A stretch of 64,000 bases of DNA. Origin: Eubacteriales bacterium. GTDB lineage: Bacteria > Bacillota > Clostridia > Lachnospirales > Lachnospiraceae. Positions 15,749-23,416 of this stretch are shown here, one piece after another. A model generated the notes under the pieces. The model saw only the letters and a program-made list of their open reading frames with translations, was not told the origin of the DNA and searched no databases. Every line of letters begins with the position of its first letter. The first letter of the stretch is position 1. The stretch covers positions 59,446 to 123,445 of the forward strand of contig JAUNGM010000011.1 of the NCBI GenBank assembly GCA_030524545.1, read 5' to 3'. Position numbers and translations under genes: made by a program.

Positions 15749-16982
15749 GGCCGATACCTCCCTTGATAAAATCTCCATATGAATTCTTCTCCCCGTCTCT
15801 AATGAGGAACACATCCCCCGCCGATCCCTTCTGCTCGATGTAGCGGTTGACGATGACGTCCACGAACTTCTCATCCAACTCTATGCCATAGCAGATGCGG
15901 TTGGTCTGCTCACAGGCGATTAGCGTGGAGCCGGAGCCGAGGAACGGATCAAGCACGATGCAGTTGCTCATGCAGGAATTCTGAATCGGATACGACATCA
16001 GCGCCACAGGCTTCATGGTCGGATGATCCTTGCTTGCCTTCGGGCGGTCATATTCCCAGATCGTAGTCTGCTTCCGGTCTGAGTACCATTGGTGCTTCCC
16101 ACCTTTCTTCCATCCGAAGAGGCAAGGCTCGTGCTGCCATTGGTACGGGCTTCGCCCAAGCACCAGCGCATTCTTCTTCCAGATGCAGCACCCGGACAGA
16201 TAAAATCCGGCTTCCTTAAACGCCCTGCGGAAGTTCAGCCCCTCCGTATCGGCATGGAAAATATAAATGGAAGCATCCTGCTCCATCGACTGCTCCATGT
16301 TGACAAAAGCCGCAAAAAGGAACTGGTAAAAATCCGCATCCGCCATATTGTCATTCTTGATCTTCCCGGCGGTTTCCTCCACATTTACATTGTAAGGCGG
16401 ATCGGTCAGGACAAGGTTGGCTTTCCGTCCGTCCATCAGCACATCGTAGGTTTCCGGCAGGATGGAATCACCGCATACGACACGGTGCTTCCCCAAGAGC
16501 CACACATCCCCGGCCTTCGCCATGACAGGCTTCTTTAACTCTGCTTCCACATCGAATTCATCTTCCTTGACTTTCTTGTCATGGACAGAATTGAAAAGCT
16601 GCTCAATCTCCGGCGGCTCAAAGCCCGTAACCGCCACATCAAAATCCGAATTCTCCAAATCTTTGATGAGATCCGCCAGCAGTTCCTTATTCCACTCGCC
16701 CGTAATCTTATTCAGTGCGACATTCAGCGCCTTCTCTTTCGTCTTGTCAATATCAACGACAATACATTCCACCTCATCGTACCCAAGATCAGAAAGCACC
16801 GTTGCCCGCTGATGTCCGCCGATGATGGTCATGTCTGTGTTGATGATGATCGGCTCGACATAGCCGAATTCCTGAATGGATTTTTTTATCTTTTCATATT
16901 CCTTATCGCCGGGTTTCAGCTTCTTCCTCGGATTGTACGCTGCCGGGATAAGGTCGGCAATCTTAAAACATTGGAATTTCAT
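15726..16982 (-). CDS. ParB-like domain + N6/N4 DNA methyltransferase
   Basis: The 418-residue protein has an N-terminal ParB/Srx-type nuclease-like domain (residues 1-110; LIPAAYNPRKKLKPGD, IIGGHQRATVLSDLG) and a beta-class amino-methyltransferase with catalytic DPPYNV (about residue 195), the target-recognition middle part, and the AdoMet motif DPFLGSGSTLIACE (about residue 345). It methylates adenine N6 or cytosine N4. This ParB-methyltransferase fusion is common in Firmicutes prophages and probably serves anti-restriction or regulation. Confidence 0.88.
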   Translation of the reverse strand: MKFQCFKIADLIPAAYNPRKKLKPGDKEYEKIKKSIQEFGYVEPIIINTDMTIIGGHQRATVLSDLGYDEVECIVVDIDKTKEKALNVALNKITGEWNKELLADLIKDLENSDFDVAVTGFEPPEIEQLFNSVHDKKVKEDEFDVEAELKKPVMAKAGDVWLLGKHRVVCGDSILPETYDVLMDGRKANLVLTDPPYNVNVEETAGKIKNDNMADADFYQFLFAAFVNMEQSMEQDASIYIFHADTEGLNFRRAFKEAGFYLSGCCIWKKNALVLGRSPYQWQHEPCLFGWKKGGKHQWYSDRKQTTIWEYDRPKASKDHPTMKPVALMSYPIQNSCMSNCIVLDPFLGSGSTLIACEQTNRICYGIELDEKFVDVIVNRYIEQKGSAGDVFLIRDGEKNSYGDFIKGGIGHAADDLP

Positions 16983-17412
16983 CTTCGTCCTCCTTCAAAA
17001 ATCTGTACTGGATGTAGCACTCCCTGCTGCAGTACTTCCTGTTCCTATTCCCGTAGGAAATGAATGTCTTTCCGCAATGCTGGCAGGTCAGCTCATAGGA
17101 AGCGGATTCGCTTTTGTTCATTGCCTCCGGGTGCGCCTTCCACCATTCCCTCCTGCATTTTTCTGAGCAGAAGCGTCTCGGCCTTCCGGTCTTCGGCTGC
17201 GTAATTGCATTCCCGCAAAAATGGCATACCTCCTTGCCATCCACCATGAGTTTCACATTTTTTGAAACCACCGCAGCATATCCGGCAAGGTTATGTTTTT
17301 TACAGTAATTCCTTACAATATCACGGGACAGTCCGATGGCTGCACCGATAGCCTTATAGCCGCTGCCCTTCATCCGCATTTCCTGTATCTGCCTTGCCTG
17401 TGCATCCGTCAT
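16963..17412 (-). CDS. HTH protein with two zinc-finger segments
   Basis: The 149-residue protein begins with a resolvase/sigma-like HTH (residues 1-45; GSGYKAIGAAIGLSRDIVRNYCKKH). It has two Cys clusters: CHFCGNAI with FCSEKCRREWW, and CQHCGKTF with YCSRECYIQYRF. This fits a small DNA-binding phage protein. Its last codons overlap the start of the ParB-methyltransferase gene by 20 bases. Confidence 0.65.
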   Translation of the reverse strand: MTDAQARQIQEMRMKGSGYKAIGAAIGLSRDIVRNYCKKHNLAGYAAVVSKNVKLMVDGKEVCHFCGNAITQPKTGRPRRFCSEKCRREWWKAHPEAMNKSESASYELTCQHCGKTFISYGNRNRKYCSRECYIQYRFLKEDEDEIPMF

Positions 17413-17440
17413 CCGTTCCCCACTTCCTTTCCTGCATAAT

Positions 17441-17484
17441 AAAAGGCCAAAAAACAGCTTTTTTACACTGCTTTTTGACCTTTA
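17441..17484 (-). terminator. Strong hairpin terminator upstream of the HTH/zinc gene
   Basis: AAAGGTCAAAAAGCAG and CTGTTTTTTGGCCTTT form a long stem (one mismatch) with an approximately 10-nt loop; both flanks are A/T runs, so it could act in both directions. It separates the HNH gene from the genes downstream. No convincing promoter was found between it and 17412. Confidence 0.6.
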
Positions 17485-17671
17485 AAACCCACATTTTCAT
17501 TATAATATGGCAAAAGAAAATCTCCGTTTCTGCCATGTAAGTAAACCATTTTGCGAAAATATCTGACCTCCTTTCCTATCCCCCCTGTTTAATTCTGCGA
17601 AAATTTACGCAAAGGGGGCCATCGGTCTTCCGTAGGCCGCCCTGTGGAGATCTGCAATCCCCCACCCCTCG

Positions 17672-18025
17672 TCAGAAATGGTACACGGGATTGGCGTCCT
17701 CGTTCCATGTTTTCTTATCATGGCACGGCTTGCATAGGCTCTGCCAGTTCCCCTCATCCCAAAAGAGGATTGGATTCCCACGGTGCGGCGTGATATGATC
17801 TACCACCGTTGCCGTGACTGCCCTGCCATTTTTTAAGCACTCCACACACAGCGGATGCTCCTTCAAGTATCTCGCCCTAGCCTTCTGCCACTTCTTATTA
17901 TAACCACGCTTCCCAGCACTCTCCCGTTCCCCACGGTGCAGTGCTTCATGCTCCTCGCAGTAATTCCCGTCCGTCAGCTTCGGACAGCCGGGATGTTTAC
18001 ACGGTTTCTTTGGTTTTCTTGGCAT
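17672..18025 (-). CDS. HNH endonuclease
   Basis: The 117-residue protein has a Cys-rich N-terminus (CKHPGCPKL, YCEEH) and an HNH core with CVECLKNGR, VVDHITPHRGNP and NWQSLCKPCHDKKT, which supplies the metal-binding His and the zinc Cys pairs. In HK97-like phages such HNH proteins assist terminase cleavage and lie next to the small terminase; here the gene is about 7 kb upstream of it, which is unusual. GGGAGG precedes the ATG. Confidence 0.85.
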   Translation of the reverse strand: MPRKPKKPCKHPGCPKLTDGNYCEEHEALHRGERESAGKRGYNKKWQKARARYLKEHPLCVECLKNGRAVTATVVDHITPHRGNPILFWDEGNWQSLCKPCHDKKTWNEDANPVYHF

Positions 18026-18087
18026 TCCGTAACCTCCCTTCTATGTATCATGGCAGCGTGAAAGGATTGGAAAGCCGCTGCCATAGG

Positions 18088-18112
18088 CAAAAAAATAAGA
18101 GCATCTCTGCTC
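18088..18112 (-). terminator. Intrinsic terminator downstream of MazF
   Basis: GAGCA and TGCTC form a short stem with a 4-nt loop, followed on the minus strand by TTATTTTTTT. A second inverted repeat (ATGGCAGCG / CGCTGCCAT, about 18048-18085) lies just after it. Confidence 0.5.
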
Positions 18113-18161
18113 CCATCCAGTTTTGCCAGCTTAATCGTACCACGGAATCCCATGCAAAACA

Positions 18162-18189
18162 ACTAACTCTTAACTAACCTTTGACTAAC
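18162..18189. repeat. Three ACTAAC repeats spaced by exactly 11 bp
   Basis: ACTAAC occurs at 18162, 18173 and 18184, one helical turn apart, in the non-coding gap between the mazF-like and HNH genes. Such phasing suggests a binding site for a protein array, for example a regulator or replication factor; the reader is unknown. Confidence 0.4.
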
Positions 18190-18242
18190 CATTCCTCCGC
18201 TAAAGGGGGACACGGCAAAGGGACAGCCATCCCTGACTGCCC

Positions 18243-18608
18243 CTAATTGTATTCTTCATAAACCCCGATCTGTATCTGAAGCGCCACGGTAATCGCATCC
18301 ATAAGAATGGAATCCGTGATCTTCCCTATCTTCTCCCCCAGCTTGGTCTTGTCCAGTGTTTCCACCTGTTCCGCCAGCGCCATGCTCGGCTTATCCAGCC
18401 CCACACTTTTACTAAGCGGTATCTGCACATGGGTAGGAAGGTACTTCTTTTTCCATACCCTTGCCGACAGCGGGACTACCGTCACCACCGGGGAATTCCG
18501 GTTATTCCTGTTATTGCTTACGATAACAGCGGGACGGATGCCGCTCTGCTTATGGGAATTGCCATGATCTCCAAAATCCACAAAAAATATGTCTCCGCGC
18601 ATACACAT
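18243..18608 (-). CDS. MazF/PemK-family endoribonuclease toxin, orphan
   Basis: The 121-residue protein has the PemK/MazF fold signature: MRGDIFFVDFGD at the start, SGIRPAVIVSNNRNN, the VVTVVPLSA strand, and the QVETLDKTKLGEKIGKI segment. MazF toxins cleave mRNA. No antitoxin-sized gene adjoins it; the upstream gene is a sigma-like protein ending 13 bases before. It may therefore act as a phage host-takeover factor or be controlled from elsewhere. Confidence 0.8.
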   Translation of the reverse strand: MCMRGDIFFVDFGDHGNSHKQSGIRPAVIVSNNRNNRNSPVVTVVPLSARVWKKKYLPTHVQIPLSKSVGLDKPSMALAEQVETLDKTKLGEKIGKITDSILMDAITVALQIQIGVYEEYN

Positions 18609-18621
18609 AACTGCCGCCCTC

Positions 18622-19107
18622 CTATCCTAAGACATAGGCTTCTACCTGTTTATCTCTGAATCCATACATCTTTTCCAGTTCCATCGCCGCTTTTTTCTTA
18701 TACTTCGCAATCATGGCAGTGCTCACATGGTACTTTGCTGCTATGTTCTCCCATGTCAGTTCCCCTTCCACTAAATCCATGACCACGCCCGGAAGCTGCC
18801 CGGAAAGCGCCGACACGCTTCTTTCAAAAAAATCAATCTCTTCCGAAAGATACAGGTAACGGTTGAAAAGATACTGGTACCACCCGTCATTCTCCCGTTC
18901 CATGATTTTCCTGTAATTGACCGCAATGCCTGCCGTCTTATCGGAAAGCGTGCTGGTCTGCACCCTTTCGCCCTCGTGGTGGGAATACAGCATGGACTCG
19001 ATCATCTCATGTTCGCTGATTCCCTCAAACCGCTGGAGCTGAAACCCGGTCACGGACAGCTCCCGTTTCAGGCTCCTATATTCCTTCATCATCGTTTCCG
19101 CTGTCAT
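18622..19107 (-). CDS. Sigma-70 region 4-like phage regulator
   Basis: From ATG 19107 (GGAGGG 7 bases upstream) the 161-residue protein has a helical N-terminus and a C-terminal HTH near residues 115-150 (ELTWENIAAKYHVSTAMIAKYKKKA), as in the ArpU/DUF1492-like late regulators of Firmicutes phages. It could direct late transcription; that is inferred from position and fold. Its start overlaps the helicase gene by 32 bases. Confidence 0.6.
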   Translation of the reverse strand: MTAETMMKEYRSLKRELSVTGFQLQRFEGISEHEMIESMLYSHHEGERVQTSTLSDKTAGIAVNYRKIMERENDGWYQYLFNRYLYLSEEIDFFERSVSALSGQLPGVVMDLVEGELTWENIAAKYHVSTAMIAKYKKKAAMELEKMYGFRDKQVEAYVLG

Positions 19108-20449
19108 CCAGCATCCCTCCAATCCTTGCCCTGACCGCATTTATCATTGCATCCTGCGTATTATCCTTTTTCTCCAATGCACGGAGGATATCCTCGTCCA
19201 CCGTCCCCTCCGTGACCAGATGCTGAAGGACTACGGTCTGTTTCTGCCCCTGCCTGTAGAGCCTTGCATTTAACTGCTGGTACAGTTCCAGCGACCATAT
19301 CTGTGAAAACCACACGATGCAGCTCCCGCCCTCCTGCAGATTCAATCCATGCCCTGCCGATGCCGGATGGATCAGTGCAACGGATATCTTCCCGGCGTTC
19401 CAATCCTCAATGTCCTTTTTCGTATCGATGCTCCGAACTGGAAAACGCTTGGAAATCCTCTCCCTGTCATGTTTATACCAATACGCCACGAGAAGCGGCC
19501 TGCCGTTGGCGGCTTCAATCAGTTCTTCCAGCGCATCCAGTTTCCGGTCATGGATGCACTGCACCCCACCGGATTCGTTATACACCGCACCGTTTTCCAT
19601 CTGCTGCAGTTTGTTGCTTAAGGAAGCGGCATTGACCGCATCGATGTCTTTCCCCTCGCCGAGCTGCAGTACCATGTCCCGTTCCATTTTGTCGTAGAGG
19701 GCTTTTTCTTTCTCCGACATCCTGACCTCCACCCGGTTGCTGATCAGCTCCGGCATTTCCAGATGGTCCGCCGCTTTCATAGAAATGCTGATATCGGAAA
19801 TCAGTTCATATATTTTTTCCTCCGCACCTTCCCTCGGCTTATAGGAATAAATGATCTCCCGGTTTCTTTTATCCGGCACAAAGAAACGGTCACGGTACCC
19901 GCCGATATACCTCCCAAGCCTCTGCCCCATGTCAAGGATTCCGATCTCCGCCCACAGGTCCATCGGATTCCCCGGCGTCCCGGTAAGTCCCACCGCGCGT
20001 TTTGCCATCGGCCTGACCTTCTTCAGCGCCTTAAACCTCTGCGCCTTCGGGGATTTGAAGCTGGACAGTTCATCGATCACGACCATGTCAAAGGAAAACA
20101 GCGACTGCTCCACAAGCCACGTTACGTTATCCCTCCCGATGATGTAAATATCCGCCTTCTTCTCAAGAGCCTCCCGTCTCTCCTTCGCCGTCCCCATCGC
20201 TACGGAAAACTGCAGTCCTGCCAGATGCTCCCATTTTGTGATCTCCGCCGGCCAAGTGTTCTCCGCCACACGCTTCGGGGCGATGATCAGAATCCTGCTG
20301 ACTTCAAAATAATCAAACAGCAAAAGCCACAGGGCAGTCAGCGTGATCACTGTCTTGCCAAGTCCCATATCCAGTATCAGACAGCTTACCGGATGCTCCA
20401 GTATAAAATCCGTGGCATACTGCTGATAATCATGTGCCTTGTATTTCAT
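19076..20449 (-). CDS. SNF2-family DNA helicase/translocase
   Basis: From ATG 20449 (GGAGGG 7 bases upstream) the 457-residue protein has SNF2/DEAD-like motifs: Walker A DMGLGKTVI (about residue 27), motif II VVIDELSSFKS (DE-L-S variant, about residue 120), motif III VGLTGTP, and motifs V-VI HGLNLQEGG and QLNARLYRQGQ. It is an ATP-driven DNA translocase of the phage replication module, usually paired with the small VRR-NUC protein next to it. Confidence 0.9.
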   Translation of the reverse strand: MKYKAHDYQQYATDFILEHPVSCLILDMGLGKTVITLTALWLLLFDYFEVSRILIIAPKRVAENTWPAEITKWEHLAGLQFSVAMGTAKERREALEKKADIYIIGRDNVTWLVEQSLFSFDMVVIDELSSFKSPKAQRFKALKKVRPMAKRAVGLTGTPGNPMDLWAEIGILDMGQRLGRYIGGYRDRFFVPDKRNREIIYSYKPREGAEEKIYELISDISISMKAADHLEMPELISNRVEVRMSEKEKALYDKMERDMVLQLGEGKDIDAVNAASLSNKLQQMENGAVYNESGGVQCIHDRKLDALEELIEAANGRPLLVAYWYKHDRERISKRFPVRSIDTKKDIEDWNAGKISVALIHPASAGHGLNLQEGGSCIVWFSQIWSLELYQQLNARLYRQGQKQTVVLQHLVTEGTVDEDILRALEKKDNTQDAMINAVRARIGGMLDDSGNDDEGI

Positions 20450-20711
20450 CCAAAATCCCTCCAATCCTTTCCGTTCCATCCAGCACATAAACCAAAAATC
20501 CTAACCGTCTAAGCTGCCAGATTCTTTTTTCCTGCAGCGCCCTCGGCACTTTCCCCGGAGCCTTCAATTCCACAAATGCCATCTTCCCTCCCGGCAGGAG
20601 GACGATACGGTCAGGCACCCCATTCATGCCGGGAGAGACGAACTTCAGCGCCATGCCCCCGCGCTTCTTTGCTTCCTGCCTCAGACGGCTCTCGATCACA
20701 CTTTCTAACAT
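20430..20711 (-). CDS. VRR-NUC domain nuclease
   Basis: This 93-residue PD-(D/E)xK protein has the VRR-NUC core NGVPDRIVLLPGG, FVELKAPGK and the QLRRLGFLVYVLDG helix-strand. Stand-alone VRR-NUC proteins cut Holliday-junction or flap-like DNA and commonly accompany the SNF2 helicase in phages. The two genes overlap by 20 bases. Confidence 0.9.
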   Translation of the reverse strand: MLESVIESRLRQEAKKRGGMALKFVSPGMNGVPDRIVLLPGGKMAFVELKAPGKVPRALQEKRIWQLRRLGFLVYVLDGTERIGGILDEIQGT

Positions 20712-20877
20712 GGCTTATTCCTCCTTTGCCGATTGCGGTTGCCCAATGCGTTTTATCCTTTACGCGCATATACGCCTGTGATTGCCTTTTTTATCTTTAT
20801 TTTTTTATCCCAACTTAGTTTTATGGGAAATTGAGAAACCGAAACCCGAAAGCCCTTATTCTGCAAGATGTCAGCAC

Positions 20878-20916
20878 GGTTTCCCACTAGCGTTGCCCAT
20901 TGCCTTTTGGGAAACC
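20878..20916. other. Hairpin downstream of the VirE-like gene
   Basis: GGTTTCCCA (20878-20886) and TGGGAAACC (20908-20916) form a 9-bp inverted repeat with a 21-base loop, beginning about 10 bases after the primase/helicase stop. The rest of the 217-base gap to the VRR-NUC gene shows no gene. Confidence 0.45.
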
Positions 20917-20928
20917 GCAGGCAACCTC

Positions 20929-23301
20929 TTATACGGTTTCCGAAGTTGCCCTTACAAATGTTTTCTGTACTCCGTATAATGCCACCTTCGTCTTTCCCGT
21001 GCTGTTGGCGTCATATTTTTTCCAGCCGCCGATCTTATTGATGATACCCTCGATTTCATAAGAATCCGTTTTCCGAAGGTTCTGCCGTTCCTTTCCAGAA
21101 CACTCCACCCATATCTCCATACAGCACACGCGCTCCCGCCTGACGGTTCCCGTGATCCCCTCGGTTTCAAATTCCCCTCCGCCCAAGAAGGCTCTCCTTT
21201 GGTAGACATCCATCATATTCCAATTATCCGGCAGGAGGCGGTCAAGATACTCCGCCACGATACCTTCCCGGTCATCGGACTCCATCGCTTCCTGCTGCAT
21301 CTTATAGGCTTCCTCCGCTTCCCGTCCTTTTAAGAACAGCTCCTCACCTTCTTTGTAAAGATGGATCGCCTCCGCCCATACCTGATCCACGCAGTCCAGC
21401 TCCCACGGATGGAACTTCCCTGTTCCCGGAACGTGGACCGGCCAGAACCTTCGGTTGCCCGTCACATCCCGCAGGAATCCTCCCTCTGAGTTCGTGCTGC
21501 CGACAATGACACATTTTCTCGGATGGGATTCCACGTTCACACCGTATGCCTGACGGAATTTATCATCCTGCCTTGTGACAAAGGACTTCACGACCTCCAC
21601 CTCCGTCTTACGGATACCGCTCATCTCGGAGATCTCCAATATCCAGTTCCCCAACAACTTCTCAGCAGCAGTTTTATCTCTCATGTCAGAAATCGACAGG
21701 GAATCGGAAAACCACTGCTTCCCCAACAGGGAGAAAAATGTGGATTTTCCCATGCCCTGCGGACCGTTCAGCACAAGGATGGAATCAAACTTAATCCCCG
21801 GCTCATAAATACGGGCTACCGCTGCGACAAGCGTCTTGCGGATGACCGCCCTCGTATACGGCGTATCCGCCGCACCGAAATAATCAATGAGTAAGGTATC
21901 GACACGCTCCGTGCCGTCCCACTTCAGCGTGGAAAAATATTCTTTGATGGGATGGTACAGCCTGTCAGAAGACACCACCGCAAGCAGGGCATCCTTGAAT
22001 TTCGCCGGGGACCATATCCCGTATACCCTCTCAAAATATACCTTTGCATTGGCAAGGTCAGAATCGTTCCAGCCCGGCTTGACCTGCTTCCACGGAAGCT
22101 CGCCGATGACGTCAATGGTATCTTTGAATTCGTTGTAGACTATATTTTTAAAATTTTCATCGTTACGGATAATCAGCGCAATATTCTGCAGGCTGTCCTT
22201 GATATTCCCCCAGCGGTCAATCACAAGGCGTCTCTGCCAGTCCTCTTCTGTTTCAGAAAATTCTGCCGCCGCCAGCTCCTGCCTTTCCCTTGCCAGTGTC
22301 GCTTTTACCTGTTCATCCTGCGCGGCAAAATCCTGCATTGCCTTAAAGGAAGGCAGTTTTCCAAGTTCCGTCCCTTCTGCGGCACGGGCATCCTTCTCCC
22401 CGAATTTATGGAGCCGGACCACATCAAACGCATTCATCAGCTTTCCGCAGCAAGGATCAGTGGCATGGTGGCTGTATGCGAACAGCCCGTCATAAATGAC
22501 CACGCCCGCCGCCGAATCCGCCAGGATATAATCATACCTCCCATGAATGGCACTTGACGGGCGGTACACATCCGGCAGGAATTTATCAATCGCATCCGTA
22601 ATGCTGTAGGTACGGTTGAACGCCCCGATCAGCCCTTCCTTGGAAAGCGGATCAGCCTGTTGCTTTATGCCCTTCCGCACTACAGCGCTCTGCCTGCTGC
22701 TTACCGGCCATGAGGACACATCATGCCAGTCCCTGTACCTTGCCAGCACCTCATCCGGCTCCACAAGCCGTCCGTCCATTTCACGGAATACATATTCCCC
22801 ATCGCTTGAGGTACTCGGCCAGTACATCAGTCTGGAAGGCTCATAGGTGGAATCATCGAATAATTCAATCCCGATGTCGTCTGCAAGCATCCTGCTCACC
22901 GCGCCATACTCATCAGGTGTAACTTCCCTTGCAAGGAAAATGATGAGACGGAGTCTCGGCTTCTCCGGGGTATGCTTATGGGTGGAATAGGCGATCATCT
23001 TCATGTCAAAAAACATATCAATCTCATCAAAAATGCCTTCCGTCCCGTAATCCATATCCAGCGTGACAGCCGACCGGGAAATAACGCAGTCTTTCTTCCT
23101 CCTGCCGCCTTTCAGCTTCCCTAACACGAAACCTCCCACGTCCTTGACATTATCCTGCTCCCCCTTCGGCATCTTCCGGTACTGCTCCATCGTCTCTGCG
23201 GTATAAGTGGTCTGCGACAGCCTCTTGGCAAACTCCTCATACGTCATTTCCTGCCCGTTGAATTTCTTTTCCATCCTTGAATTTCCGACTGATACGAACA
23301 T
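20929..23301 (-). CDS. VirE/VapE-type phage primase-helicase
   Basis: The 790-residue protein has an N-terminal primase-like (PrimPol/D5-type) part (residues 1-200; VTLDMDYGT supplies acidic residues, then PRLRLIIFLAR). A VirE-type P-loop ATPase follows, with GPQGMGKSTFF (about residue 513), EISEM (Walker B-like) and GSTNSEGGFLRD. It probably primes and unwinds phage DNA. ATG 23301 has GGAGG 9 bases upstream; a short coding frame overlaps its first 65 bases. Confidence 0.85.
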   Translation of the reverse strand: MFVSVGNSRMEKKFNGQEMTYEEFAKRLSQTTYTAETMEQYRKMPKGEQDNVKDVGGFVLGKLKGGRRKKDCVISRSAVTLDMDYGTEGIFDEIDMFFDMKMIAYSTHKHTPEKPRLRLIIFLAREVTPDEYGAVSRMLADDIGIELFDDSTYEPSRLMYWPSTSSDGEYVFREMDGRLVEPDEVLARYRDWHDVSSWPVSSRQSAVVRKGIKQQADPLSKEGLIGAFNRTYSITDAIDKFLPDVYRPSSAIHGRYDYILADSAAGVVIYDGLFAYSHHATDPCCGKLMNAFDVVRLHKFGEKDARAAEGTELGKLPSFKAMQDFAAQDEQVKATLARERQELAAAEFSETEEDWQRRLVIDRWGNIKDSLQNIALIIRNDENFKNIVYNEFKDTIDVIGELPWKQVKPGWNDSDLANAKVYFERVYGIWSPAKFKDALLAVVSSDRLYHPIKEYFSTLKWDGTERVDTLLIDYFGAADTPYTRAVIRKTLVAAVARIYEPGIKFDSILVLNGPQGMGKSTFFSLLGKQWFSDSLSISDMRDKTAAEKLLGNWILEISEMSGIRKTEVEVVKSFVTRQDDKFRQAYGVNVESHPRKCVIVGSTNSEGGFLRDVTGNRRFWPVHVPGTGKFHPWELDCVDQVWAEAIHLYKEGEELFLKGREAEEAYKMQQEAMESDDREGIVAEYLDRLLPDNWNMMDVYQRRAFLGGGEFETEGITGTVRRERVCCMEIWVECSGKERQNLRKTDSYEIEGIINKIGGWKKYDANSTGKTKVALYGVQKTFVRATSETV

Positions 23302-23404
23302 TCTTCGCTGCCTCCTTCTTCTTTTTCTTCTCTGTACGGGTTACCCTGCCGACAGCGGTGTTGGCTGTCGGGTCCAGATACCCTTCCCGGTTTTTCCCTG
23401 ACAA
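23237..23404 (-). CDS. Small basic phage protein overlapping the primase start
   Basis: A 55-codon frame starts at TTG 23404, with AGGGGG about 8 bases upstream (a GTG lies 9 bases earlier). It reads SGKNREGYLDPTANTAVG, then a Lys run, ending in RAGNDV. The GY(L/Y)DPTA pattern recurs in small proteins at this position in clostridial prophages, which supports it. It lies between the polymerase stop and the primase gene and overlaps the latter. Function unknown. Confidence 0.5.
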   Translation of the reverse strand: MSGKNREGYLDPTANTAVGRVTRTEKKKKKEAAKNVRISRKFKDGKEIQRAGNDV

Positions 23405-23416
23405 AACAGACACCCC

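Noticed and set aside
17489-17572. 28-codon frame ending at the 17441-17484 hairpin
   Set aside because: The ribosome-binding site is 17 bases from the ATG and no family is recognised.
18243-19107. Classical toxin-antitoxin pair (MazF with the upstream gene)
   Set aside because: The upstream product is a 161-residue sigma/ArpU-like protein rather than a MazE-type antitoxin.
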